Positions 1-5,074 of a stretch of 5,074 nt of DNA are shown one piece after another. Position 1 is the first letter of the stretch, and every line of letters begins with the position of its first letter. Made by a program: the position numbers and the translations under genes. Source of the DNA: Chryseobacterium gleum (GTDB taxonomy: Bacteria; Bacteroidota; Bacteroidia; Flavobacteriales_C; GCA-002722245). The stretch lies in NCBI GenBank assembly GCA_945903925.1, contig CAMDPJ010000178.1:1-5074 (forward strand). The letters are read 5' to 3'. The notes under the pieces are model-generated. The model made no database searches. It was not told where the DNA came from and worked only from the letters and a program-made list of their open reading frames with translations.

Positions 1-1
1 G

Positions 2-1459
2 GTTAGAGTTTTAAAAAGATCGATAGATGCCCGCAAAAGAAATGTGGTGTATCAGCTGCGCGTTGAGGTTTTTATCGATGAGCCAATGCCCAAGCATTTG
101 TTTGAATTACCTGCAACAAAAAAGATTTCATCTAACAGAGAGGCAGTGGTGGTGGGTGCCGGTCCGGCTGGACTGTTCGCAGCGCTTCAACTTATCAAAA
201 ACAATATTAAACCCATCGTTATAGAACGTGGAAAAGCTGTGCGCGAGCGCAGAAGAGACTTAGCTGTAATCAATCAGAAACATATTGTAAATCCCGAATC
301 GAATTATTGTTTCGGTGAAGGAGGCGCGGGAACTTTTTCAGATGGTAAACTCTATACTCGTTCCAACAAAAGGGGTGATGTAAACGAAGTGCTAGAAACC
401 TTAGTGCGCTTTGGTGCAGCAGAAGATATTTTGGTAGATGCGCATCCGCACATAGGAACCAATAAGTTACCCAAAATCATACAGGTCATTTGTGAATATA
501 TTATTGCTTGTGGGGGAGAGGTGTTGTTCGATTCTAAGCTCACAGATATTATTATTGAAAACAAAGAGGTAAAGGCTGTGGTGATCAACAGTTCACTCAC
601 TCTCGCAACCTCAAATCTGATTCTCGCTACTGGCCATTCAGCGCGAGATATTTTTGAATTATTACACAAAAAAAATATCGCGATTGAAGCAAAACCTTTC
701 GCGTTAGGTATCAGAATAGAACATCCGCAAAGTTTGATTGATAGTGTGCAATACAGTTGCGATAACAGAGGCGAGTTTCTTCCAGCGGCATCTTATAGTT
801 TGGTACACCAAACCAATATAAAACCCGTGTATTCATTTTGTATGTGTCCGGGTGGAATTATCGCCCCTTGCGCTACCGCCCAAAACCAAGTGGTAACCAA
901 TGGTTGGTCGCCTTCAAAAAGAAATAATCCTTATGCCAACTCGGGTATCGTAGTGGCATTGGAAAAAAGTGATTTCGATTTTAAACAATATGGTGAATTG
1001 GCGGGAATGCATTATCAGAGATCGGTGGAAGAAAAAGCATTTTTAATGGGAGGTAAAACGCAGGCTGCGCCGGCTCAAAGAATGGTGGATTTTATTCAAA
1101 ACAGAGTGTCGTCTCAATTGCCTGTTACGTCATATCAGCCAGGAATTACTTCCGTTGATTTAAGAGAAGTGTTGCCTACCGCTGTTTGGAAATCATTGCA
1201 AGAAGGCTTGAAAGCTTTTGGTGGAAAAATGCGCGGATATCTAAGTAATGATGCGGTGCTGCATGCTGTAGAATCAAGAACATCATCTCCGGTTAGAATT
1301 CCTCGCGATAAAGAAACTTTAGAACATACTGAAGTTAAGGGTTTATATCCCTGTGCTGAAGGTGCTGGCTATGCTGGAGGAATAATGTCGGCAGCTATCG
1401 ACGGACAAAAATGTGCCGATAAAATAGCGGAAAAAATAAAGTGTTTTTACTTTAAGTAA
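2..1459 (+). CDS. FAD-dependent dehydrogenase, COG2509-type NAD(P)/FAD oxidoreductase (5' end outside window)
   Basis: This is probably a cytosolic FAD-binding oxidoreductase of the COG2509 family. The physiological substrate of that family is not established as far as I know. The visible frame gives 485 residues and is open to the left edge. A GTG at 44 could be called as the start, but the 14 codons before it read VRVLKRSIDARKRN, which continues into VVYQLRVEVFIDE. This is the conserved N-terminal segment of the family, so the start is upstream of the window; family members are usually a little over 500 residues. Counting from the codon at 44, the Rossmann FAD motif VVVGAGPAG is at residues 35-43. 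A second FAD contact GEGGAGTFSDGKL is at 91-103, ATGHSARD at 195-202, a Cys pair in FCMCPGG at 265-271, ESRTSSPVRI at 410-419, and the C-terminal FAD motif GAGYAGGIMSAAIDG at 440-454. It ends at TAA 1457 and faces the xth gene convergently. No start or promoter is visible. Family assignment is strong; reaction unknown. Confidence 0.93.
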   Translation, partial: VRVLKRSIDARKRNVVYQLRVEVFIDEPMPKHLFELPATKKISSNREAVVVGAGPAGLFAALQLIKNNIKPIVIERGKAVRERRRDLAVINQKHIVNPESNYCFGEGGAGTFSDGKLYTRSNKRGDVNEVLETLVRFGAAEDILVDAHPHIGTNKLPKIIQVICEYIIACGGEVLFDSKLTDIIIENKEVKAVVINSSLTLATSNLILATGHSARDIFELLHKKNIAIEAKPFALGIRIEHPQSLIDSVQYSCDNRGEFLPAASYSLVHQTNIKPVYSFCMCPGGIIAPCATAQNQVVTNGWSPSKRNNPYANSGIVVALEKSDFDFKQYGELAGMHYQRSVEEKAFLMGGKTQAAPAQRMVDFIQNRVSSQLPVTSYQPGITSVDLREVLPTAVWKSLQEGLKAFGGKMRGYLSNDAVLHAVESRTSSPVRIPRDKETLEHTEVKGLYPCAEGAGYAGGIMSAAIDGQKCADKIAEKIKCFYFK

Positions 1460-1461
1460 AG

Positions 1462-1556
1462 GACAATAGTTCCTTCGATCCTCAGGATGACATCCACTCT
1501 TAAAGGCAGCACTTACAGCCAGTTTGTCATCCTGAGGAACGAAGGAACTATTGTCT
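1462..1556. repeat. 31-bp imperfect inverted repeat (REP/MITE-like) between convergent genes
   Basis: The left arm 1462-1492 and right arm 1526-1556 are reverse complements at 30 of 31 positions; the single mismatch is A1478 opposite A1540. The spacer is 33 nt (1493-1525). The outer ends read GACAATAGTTCC and GGAACTATTGTC, and the inner part of each arm holds TCCT-N-AGGA, itself a small palindrome. It occupies nearly all of the 106-nt gap between two convergent genes and stops 9 nt short of the xth stop codon. No U-tract follows the stem on either strand, so it is not a textbook terminator, although an RNA copy would fold very stably and could protect 3' ends or block read-through. From memory, strings like GTCATCCTGAGGAACGAAGGA recur between genes in many Bacteroidota genomes, which suggests a dispersed non-coding repeat. 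That link is recollection, not a search. There is no transposase and no obvious target-site duplication. Confidence 0.85.
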
Positions 1557-1565
1557 CGCACTTCG

Positions 1566-2342
1566 CTATTTATGCTTGTATTCAACTAAATCAATGCCAA
1601 CTGGACAATGATCACTTCCCATCACTTGATGTAAAACAAATGAATCTTTTACTTGCGGTAAATAGTTGTTACTCACCAAAAAATAATCAATTCTCCAGCC
1701 TACATTCTTAGCTCTTGCTCCTGCGCGGTAGCTCCACCAAGTGTATTCAATTTTTTCGGGATAAAAATGACGATAGCTGTCAATCAAACCAGCATTGATG
1801 AAATTCGTCATTCCATCAATTTCAATTTGGGTATAGCCAGCCGATTTGTTGTAATTGGCTTTTGGATGTTTTAAATCTATGGCCTGATGCGCAACATTCA
1901 TATCGCCACAAACAATCACTGGTTTTTTCTTTTCCAATGATTTTAAGTAATTCAAAAAGTCTTTGTCCCATTGCTGACGGTAATCTAATCTTTCCAGTTC
2001 GCTTTTTGAGTTGGGAACATAAACCGTTACCACAAAGAATTTTTCAAATTCGGCAGCAATTACTCTACCTTCCTTGTCATGCTCGGCAATACCCATGTCG
2101 TTGGTAACCGCAATTGGTTTTATTTTACTGAAAATCGCAGTGCTCGAATATCCTTTTTTCTCAGCAGAGTTGGTGTACATGTGAAAGCCTTCCAAGTTGG
2201 CAACGGCTTCGCGCACTTGATCATCTTGAGCCTTTGTTTCTTGCAAACAAATAATATCGCAATTCATTTCTTTAACAATATCTGCAAAGCCTTTAGCCGC
2301 TATCGCGCGTATTCCGTTAACATTCCAAGATATTATTCGCAT
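1566..2342 (-). CDS. xth: Exodeoxyribonuclease III (AP endonuclease, ExoIII/XthA family)
   Basis: A base-excision-repair enzyme: Mg2+-dependent AP endonuclease, 3'-phosphodiesterase and 3'-5' exonuclease on duplex DNA, in the cytoplasm. The 258 residues span a complete endonuclease/exonuclease/phosphatase fold, close to the usual 250-270. Visible active-site elements are N7 in ISWNVNGIRA, metal ligand E35 in CLQETKAQ (33-39 region), Y108 in TVYVPN, D147 and N149 in CGDMNVAH, TWWSYR at 201-206, D219 in GWRIDYFLVS, and the catalytic pair D244-H245 in GSDHCPVGIDL. All expected catalytic residues are present. The ATG at 2342 is chosen because MRIISWNVNG is the canonical N-terminus of the family. 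The leader is A/T-rich with no Shine-Dalgarno sequence. It lies 43 nt downstream of the flavoprotein gene on the same strand and is probably cotranscribed with it. A TAATTTTA string (2364-2357, minus strand) resembles a Bacteroidota -7 box but lacks a properly spaced -33 element, so a private promoter is only possible. It ends at TAG (1568-1566). Confidence 0.97.
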   Translation of the reverse strand: MRIISWNVNGIRAIAAKGFADIVKEMNCDIICLQETKAQDDQVREAVANLEGFHMYTNSAEKKGYSSTAIFSKIKPIAVTNDMGIAEHDKEGRVIAAEFEKFFVVTVYVPNSKSELERLDYRQQWDKDFLNYLKSLEKKKPVIVCGDMNVAHQAIDLKHPKANYNKSAGYTQIEIDGMTNFINAGLIDSYRHFYPEKIEYTWWSYRAGARAKNVGWRIDYFLVSNNYLPQVKDSFVLHQVMGSDHCPVGIDLVEYKHK

Positions 2343-2367
2343 AAAATATTTTTATTTAAAATTAATC

Positions 2368-2385
2368 ATTCAAAATTCAAAATTC
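2368..2385. repeat. Short A/T-rich tandem repeat, 7-nt period
   Basis: The unit ATTCAAA occurs twice and is followed by a partial copy ATTC, filling the spacer directly after the stop codon of the upstream flavoprotein gene on the minus strand. The same 43-nt gap has no convincing terminator, which fits read-through into xth. This may be simple low-complexity spacer sequence; no function can be read from it. Confidence 0.45.
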
Positions 2386-3597
2386 TCACCCTTTCCCCAA
2401 CTTCCCTGCAATGAACCCCGTCGTCCATGCAGCTTGAAAATTAAATCCACCTGTTACGCCATCAATATCTAATACTTCTCCTGCAAAAAATAATCCTTCC
2501 TGCTTTCTGCTTTCCATGGTATTCATGTTTACTTCGGCCAAAGAAATTCCCCCACAGGTAACAAATTCTTCCTTAAAGGTCGTTTTGCCTTCTACTTTGT
2601 AAGCGTCGTTAAATAAGGTGTTGATGAGTCGGTTTTGCTCTTTCTTTGGTAATTCTCCCCAAACGATATCGTGTTTTATTTCTACTCTATCTAATAGGTA
2701 TTCCCACATTCGTGCTGTTAAATCGAAGGGATTGGCGTTAACAATTTTCTTTTTACCGCTCTCTAATCTCGTGTTCATTACTTTTTCTCTAACAACTTCT
2801 TCGTTGGCTAAGCCAGTCCAGTTTACCAATAAAGTAAAATTGTAATTCAAATCATTTAGTATTCTGGCGCCCCAGGCAGATAGTTTCAATATCGCCGGTC
2901 CGCTCATTCCCCAGTGGGTTATCAATAGCGGACCTTGCTGCTGCAGGTTTGTGCCCTGAACCCTTACTAATGTATTATTAGCGACTACGCCCATCAATGC
3001 CTCGGTTTTTTCAGAAGGCATATTAAAGGTAAATAAAGAAGGAACTGGTGCAATTATATCGTGATTAAAAGAAGAAAGCCAATTAAAGCCTTCAGATTTA
3101 GAATTTCCGCCTGTGGCCACAATTATTTTATCGAATAAAAATATTTCTTTATTGCTCGTTATTTCAAATCCATTTTCAGTCTTAATTAAGCTATCCACAC
3201 CAAACCCTAAACGGACTTCAATACCAAGTTTTTCAGCTTCACGGGTGAGACAATCGACAATAGTTTGAGAGTTATCTGTGATGGGAAACATGCGGTTGTC
3301 GGCTTCTGTTTTTAATTCCACTCCTCGCGTGTTAAACCAAGTAACAGTATGGTTTGTGTTGAAAATACCGAAAGACTTTTTTAAATATTTTTCGCCTCGT
3401 GGATAAAATTTTGAAAGCTCAGAAATACTGAAGCAAGCATGGGTGACATTACATCGTCCGCCGCCTGATACTTTTACCTTCGCAAGGGTCTTATTCGACT
3501 TCTCTAAGATGGAAACATTTGCCTCGGGGAAATGGTTTTTACAGGAGATAGCGGCAAAATATCCGGCCGCTCCAGCACCAATTATTGCAATTTTCAT
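2386..3597 (-). CDS. HI0933/BaiN-RdsA-like NAD(P)/FAD-dependent oxidoreductase
   Basis: A soluble flavoprotein of the HI0933-like family (Pfam HI0933_like), which current annotation pipelines often name BaiN/RdsA. The family name comes from a bile-acid enzyme, but most members have no demonstrated substrate, so no specific reaction is claimed. At 403 residues it matches the usual 390-420. Domains in order are the N-terminal Rossmann FAD motif IIGAGAAGYFAA (5-16), the hallmark SGGGRCNVTHA (44-54), ATGG (161-164, second dinucleotide-binding stretch), the inserted domain with LLITHWGMSGPAIL (224-237), TCGGISLAEVN (347-357), and the C-terminal FAD site GLFFAGEVLDIDG (368-380) followed by VTGGFNFQAA (381-390). 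All family signatures are intact. The start ATG 3597 places the FAD motif at residue 5, as usual. It is the first gene of a probable operon with xth and is divergent from the cold-shock gene across 47 bp. A TATCTTCG string 4-11 nt before the ATG weakly resembles a -7 box. It ends at TGA (2388-2386). Confidence 0.94.
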   Translation of the reverse strand: MKIAIIGAGAAGYFAAISCKNHFPEANVSILEKSNKTLAKVKVSGGGRCNVTHACFSISELSKFYPRGEKYLKKSFGIFNTNHTVTWFNTRGVELKTEADNRMFPITDNSQTIVDCLTREAEKLGIEVRLGFGVDSLIKTENGFEITSNKEIFLFDKIIVATGGNSKSEGFNWLSSFNHDIIAPVPSLFTFNMPSEKTEALMGVVANNTLVRVQGTNLQQQGPLLITHWGMSGPAILKLSAWGARILNDLNYNFTLLVNWTGLANEEVVREKVMNTRLESGKKKIVNANPFDLTARMWEYLLDRVEIKHDIVWGELPKKEQNRLINTLFNDAYKVEGKTTFKEEFVTCGGISLAEVNMNTMESRKQEGLFFAGEVLDIDGVTGGFNFQAAWTTGFIAGKLGKG

Positions 3598-3617
3598 ACA
3601 ACGAAGATAATTTTTTA

Positions 3618-3625
3618 TATCTTTA
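3618..3625 (+). promoter_or_regulatory. Possible -7 promoter element for the cold-shock gene
   Basis: TATCTTTA matches seven of eight positions of the Bacteroidota -7 consensus TAnnTTTG and ends 19 nt before the cold-shock start codon, which would give a very short leader. No TTG or TTTG element sits at the expected 19-21 nt upstream spacing, so support is weak. The whole divergent spacer is only 47 bp, so promoters for both strands must be packed here or lie inside the 5' end of the flavoprotein gene. Confidence 0.25.
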
Positions 3626-3644
3626 CCGCTTAATTTAATATAAT

Positions 3645-3836
3645 ATGAATAACGGTTCAGTAAAATTTTTCAATGACACTAAAGGATTTGGTTTCATTAA
3701 AGACGCAGCATCAAACAAAGAGTATTTTGTGCACGTTTCAGGTTTGGTTGATAAAATCAAAGAAAACGACGAAGTAACGTTTGATCTTCAAGATGGTAAA
3801 AAAGGAGTAAATGCTGTAAATGTTAGACTAGCTTAG
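3645..3836 (+). CDS. Cold-shock domain protein (CspA family, single-stranded nucleic-acid-binding)
   Basis: A single cold-shock domain (OB fold) of 63 residues that binds single-stranded RNA or DNA and probably acts as an RNA chaperone in the cytoplasm. The first strand reads GSVKFFN (4-10), with Phe where the classical CspA has Trp in KWFN; KFFN is common in Bacteroidota. RNP1 is KGFGFI (13-18) and RNP2 is YFVHVS (27-32), both with the aromatic residues needed for base stacking. The C-terminal strand GKKGVNAVNVRLA (51-63) carries the usual G-x-NA-x-V pattern. It is slightly shorter than the 65-70 residues of enterobacterial Csps, in line with its phylum. The ATG at 3645 is the only start giving the family N-terminus. 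It has its own strong downstream terminator, so it is probably monocistronic. Whether it is cold-inducible cannot be judged; there is no room for the long regulatory leader seen in E. coli cspA unless transcription starts inside the divergent gene. Confidence 0.96.
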   Translation: MNNGSVKFFNDTKGFGFIKDAASNKEYFVHVSGLVDKIKENDEVTFDLQDGKKGVNAVNVRLA

Positions 3837-3863
3837 TCGAACATTTCTTAATTTATAATTTTG
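3833..3863 (+). promoter_or_regulatory. Candidate Bacteroidota-type promoter for the thioredoxin operon
   Basis: TAATTTTG at 3856-3863 is a full match to the Bacteroidota -7 consensus TAnnTTTG. TTAG at 3833-3836, three of four matches to TTTG, lies exactly 19 nt upstream, within the known spacing for the -33 element. Transcription would begin near 3868-3871, inside the left arm of the following terminator stem, leaving a leader of about 40 nt before the ATG at 3908. In an A/T-rich spacer the box could occur by chance; its position supports it but does not prove it. Confidence 0.4.
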
Positions 3864-3892
3864 GTCCTCCGAAGAAATTCGGGGGACTTTTT
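3864..3892 (+). terminator. Rho-independent terminator after the cold-shock gene
   Basis: A 10-bp stem pairs 3864-3873 (GTCCTCCGAA) with 3878-3887 (TTCGGGGGAC); the only non-Watson-Crick pair is T3868-G3883, a wobble pair in RNA. The loop GAAA (3874-3877) is a GNRA tetraloop. Five T residues follow at 3888-3892. It lies 27 nt past the cold-shock stop codon and 15 nt before the next start codon, so it should end cold-shock transcripts and separate that gene from the thioredoxin operon. On the minus strand no T-run follows, so it is one-directional. Confidence 0.9.
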
Positions 3893-3907
3893 ACTTAAAA
3901 ACACTTT

Positions 3908-4498
3908 ATGCAAAAAATATTTTATTTCTCCTTGCTTGCATTAGCTTCGTTAACTACAGTTGCTTTTACAGGAAAAGAAACTACACCGGCGCCCGTTGTT
4001 GGTATTGAAGTGGGAAATATAGCTCCCGAAATTGCTTTGCCTAGTGTTAATGGTGATACTATCAAGTTATCTTCTTTGAAAGGGAAGCTGGTGTTGTTAG
4101 ATTTTTGGGCGAGTTGGTGCGGACCATGCCGAAGATTTAACCCAACTTTGGTGAAATTATATAGAACATACAAAGATTCTGCATATGCAGGAGCACAAGG
4201 GTTTACAGTTTATAGCGTGGCATTAGAGAGACCTAATATGAAAGAAACGTGGAAAGGCGCTATTGCTAAAGATAGTTTAGAGTGGACTAACCATGTGAGT
4301 GACTTTCAATGGTGGAATGGAGCTGCAGCGCGCACGTACCAAATTAATGCAATACCAGCCAACTTATTGTTGAATGAAAAAGGAGTAATAGTGGGCAAGA
4401 ATTTAAGTGAACAAGATTTAAAGAAATACCTTACTTCTAGAATAGATAGAAAGCCAAAGAAGAAATCAAAAAAGAAAAAAGTAAAAAATGGTAAATAA
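3908..4498 (+). CDS. Secreted TlpA/ResA-like thioredoxin-fold disulfide oxidoreductase with Lys-rich tail
   Basis: A thiol-disulfide exchange protein, probably acting in the periplasm, of the TlpA/ResA (AhpC-TSA/Redoxin) group within the thioredoxin fold. Of 196 residues, 1 to about 21 form a likely Sec signal peptide: MQK, then a hydrophobic run IFYFSLLALASLTTVAF, then TG. There is no Cys after it, so it is not a lipoprotein. GNIAPEIALPSVNGDTIKLSSLKGK (36-60 in pieces) is the typical entry strand and insertion, DFWASWCGPCRRFNP contains the redox site C71-G-P-C74, and the cis-proline loop is NAIPANLLLNEKG with P150. Trp-rich HVSDFQWWNG (129-138) is common in Bacteroidota members. The last 15 residues (182-196) are almost entirely Lys, an added basic tail not needed for the fold. 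Partner and substrate are unknown; cytochrome maturation or general disulfide reduction are family possibilities. First gene of an operon; its 3' end overlaps the DUF1456 gene by 11 nt. No Shine-Dalgarno sequence is seen. Confidence 0.93.
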   Translation: MQKIFYFSLLALASLTTVAFTGKETTPAPVVGIEVGNIAPEIALPSVNGDTIKLSSLKGKLVLLDFWASWCGPCRRFNPTLVKLYRTYKDSAYAGAQGFTVYSVALERPNMKETWKGAIAKDSLEWTNHVSDFQWWNGAAARTYQINAIPANLLLNEKGVIVGKNLSEQDLKKYLTSRIDRKPKKKSKKKKVKNGK

Positions 4499-4715
4499 TG
4501 ATATTATGAAAAAACTGCGTGTAGCACTGCAGTTGAGAGACGACGATATCATTGAGATATTGAAATTGGCCAATTTCGAGATTTCTAAAACTGAGTTAAG
4601 CGCCTTTTTTCGCAAAGAAGACCATCCTAATTACCGCGTTTGTGGTGACCAAGTGATGCGTAATTTCTTGAACGGATTGATAACGAAGATGCGCGGTCCG
4701 ATGGACAAAAAATAG
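4488..4715 (+). CDS. DUF1456 (YehS-like) protein, single-repeat form
   Basis: A small predicted cytosolic protein of 75 residues belonging to DUF1456, whose E. coli member is YehS; the family has no established function. The sequence matches one DUF1456 repeat throughout: NNDIMKKLRVAL (3-14), DDDIIEILKLANFEIS (18-33), then LSAFFRKEDHPNYRVCGDQ (37-55) and RNFLNGLI (58-65). YehS and, from memory, most relatives have two such repeats in about 150-160 residues, and this one resembles the second (C-terminal) repeat best, so it is a half-length version. The frame closes cleanly at TAG 4713 and shows no remnant of another repeat, so this is not an obvious pseudogene. The ATG at 4488 is preferred because NNDI begins the conserved domain. 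This makes the gene overlap the thioredoxin gene by 11 nt and suggests translational coupling. An alternative ATG at 4506 would remove the conserved NNDI. The upstream region is a run of A-rich Lys codons rather than a Shine-Dalgarno sequence. Confidence 0.85.
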   Translation: MVNNDIMKKLRVALQLRDDDIIEILKLANFEISKTELSAFFRKEDHPNYRVCGDQVMRNFLNGLITKMRGPMDKK

Positions 4716-4722
4716 AAACTAC

Positions 4723-5074
4723 ATGTTAAAGTATTTGTTTTATTTACTGCCCGTGCTGTGCGGCGTTACAATAACTACGCAGGCAAGCGTGAACAGTCAG
4801 CTGCGCGCTAGTATTCAAAATCCAATTGCAGCAGCATTTATTTCTTTTGCTACGGGTACTGTTATTTTATTTTTTGCGGTTCTGGCTTATCGTCAGGGTT
4901 TCCCTTCTGTATCTGAATTGAAACAAGTGTCGTGGCATCAATATACAGGAGGCTTATTGGGGGCTTTTTTCGTAACGGTTATCATCTTTGCGCTGCCTAA
5001 GATTGGTAGTGCGAATATGTTTATTTTGATTATTGCCGGACAACTCATTACTTCCCTTTTGTTTGATCATTTCG
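4723..5074 (+). CDS. DMT-superfamily transporter, YdcZ/DUF606 type (3' end outside window)
   Basis: An inner-membrane transporter of the drug/metabolite superfamily, YdcZ (DUF606, PF04657) branch; substrates of this branch are largely unknown. The first 117 residues are present and the frame is open to the right edge. Hydrophobic segments at about 4-24, 34-57, 74-95 and 98-117 fit four or more helices; full members are roughly 140-150 residues for single units or about 300 for fused ones. Family signatures are VNSQLRASIQNPIAAAFISF (24-43), GTVILFF (45-51), GGLLGAFFVTVIIFALPKIG (76-95) and AGQLITSLLFDHF (105-117), matching the usual NPL-AA-ISF, GGLLGA, P-x-LG and AGQL-x-SL-x-DHFG pattern. The ATG at 4723 starts 7 nt after the DUF1456 stop, so the gene is almost certainly cotranscribed with the two genes before it. 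No promoter or terminator separates them. Gene length, final topology and anything downstream cannot be judged from this window. Confidence 0.9.
   Translation, partial: MLKYLFYLLPVLCGVTITTQASVNSQLRASIQNPIAAAFISFATGTVILFFAVLAYRQGFPSVSELKQVSWHQYTGGLLGAFFVTVIIFALPKIGSANMFILIIAGQLITSLLFDHF

Noticed and set aside
352..669. Minus-strand open frame inside the COG2509 gene
   Set aside because: Lies antisense to a strongly conserved coding region, with no family motif, no start context and no partner gene; a shadow frame.
1446..1460. Small palindrome TTTACT-TTA-AGTAAA across the stop codon of the COG2509 gene, considered as a terminator
   Set aside because: Only six mostly A-T pairs and no following T-run on either strand; too weak to call.
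1462..1556. Inverted repeat considered as a full insertion sequence or a CRISPR fragment
   Set aside because: The 33-nt spacer encodes no transposase and there are only two arms in inverted, not direct, orientation, with no spacer-repeat periodicity.
1487..1711. Open frames across the convergent gap (1487-1711 plus strand and 1343-1585 minus strand) considered as small genes
   Set aside because: Both run through the inverted repeat and overlap real genes at one or both ends. Their products show no recognisable domain and look like translated repeat.
3598..3644. Riboswitch or long cold-shock 5' leader before the cold-shock gene
   Set aside because: The space is too short and A/T-rich, with no stable stem of useful length.
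3908..3973. Lipoprotein signal (lipobox) on the thioredoxin-like protein
   Set aside because: The hydrophobic stretch is followed by AFTGKE with no cysteine nearby, so ordinary Sec cleavage or an uncleaved anchor is more likely.
3922..4173. Minus-strand open frame of 83 codons under the thioredoxin-like gene
   Set aside because: It is fully antisense to the signal peptide and active-site region of a clear gene and has no recognisable features of its own.
4468..4474. A AAA AAG slippery heptamer in the correct phase near the end of the thioredoxin-like gene, as in programmed -1 frameshifting
   Set aside because: A -1 shift here reaches a TAA at 4492 after about six codons and does not enter the DUF1456 frame, which would need +1. 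It is better explained by Lys codons in an A-rich tail.

Overview
This 5,074-base window looks like ordinary chromosomal DNA from a member of the Bacteroidota (Flavobacteriia, Sphingobacteriia or Chitinophagia grade). The reasons are AT-rich intergenic DNA, A/T-rich leaders with almost no Shine-Dalgarno sequences, one good match to the Bacteroidota -7 promoter element TAnnTTTG, and protein versions typical of that phylum (a 63-residue KFFN-type cold-shock protein, a secreted TlpA-like thioredoxin, and a DUF1456 protein with the LSAFFRKEDHPNYRVCGDQ signature). Genus cannot be read from the sequence. Stop codons TAA, TAG and TGA are all used normally.

Layout. Bases 2-1459 (+) hold most of a COG2509-type FAD-dependent dehydrogenase whose reading frame is open at the left edge, so its true start lies outside the window. 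Bases 1460-1565 separate it from a convergent gene and are almost filled by a 31-bp, 30/31-matched inverted repeat around a 33-nt spacer, which resembles a dispersed intergenic repeat. Bases 3597-1566 (-) are a probable two-gene operon: a HI0933/BaiN-like flavoprotein, then exodeoxyribonuclease III (xth) 43 nt downstream. A 47-bp divergent spacer leads to a small cold-shock protein (3645-3836, +). This is followed by a GAAA-loop Rho-independent terminator that overlaps a candidate promoter for the next genes. Bases 3908-5074 (+) are a tight operon: a secreted TlpA/ResA-like thioredoxin, a single-repeat DUF1456 (YehS-like) protein overlapping it by 11 nt, and after 7 nt a YdcZ/DUF606-type DMT membrane transporter that runs off the right edge.

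How the genes relate. Functions are mostly housekeeping: two unrelated families of soluble flavoprotein, base-excision repair, an RNA chaperone, extracytoplasmic thiol-disulfide exchange, and small-molecule export or import. No shared pathway is evident, and the gene order alone does not support one. I see no tRNA, rRNA, CRISPR array, transposase or phage gene, and no clear new multi-gene system. The items most worth checking are the long inverted repeat, the half-length DUF1456 gene with its overlapping start, and the promoter placed across a terminator stem.
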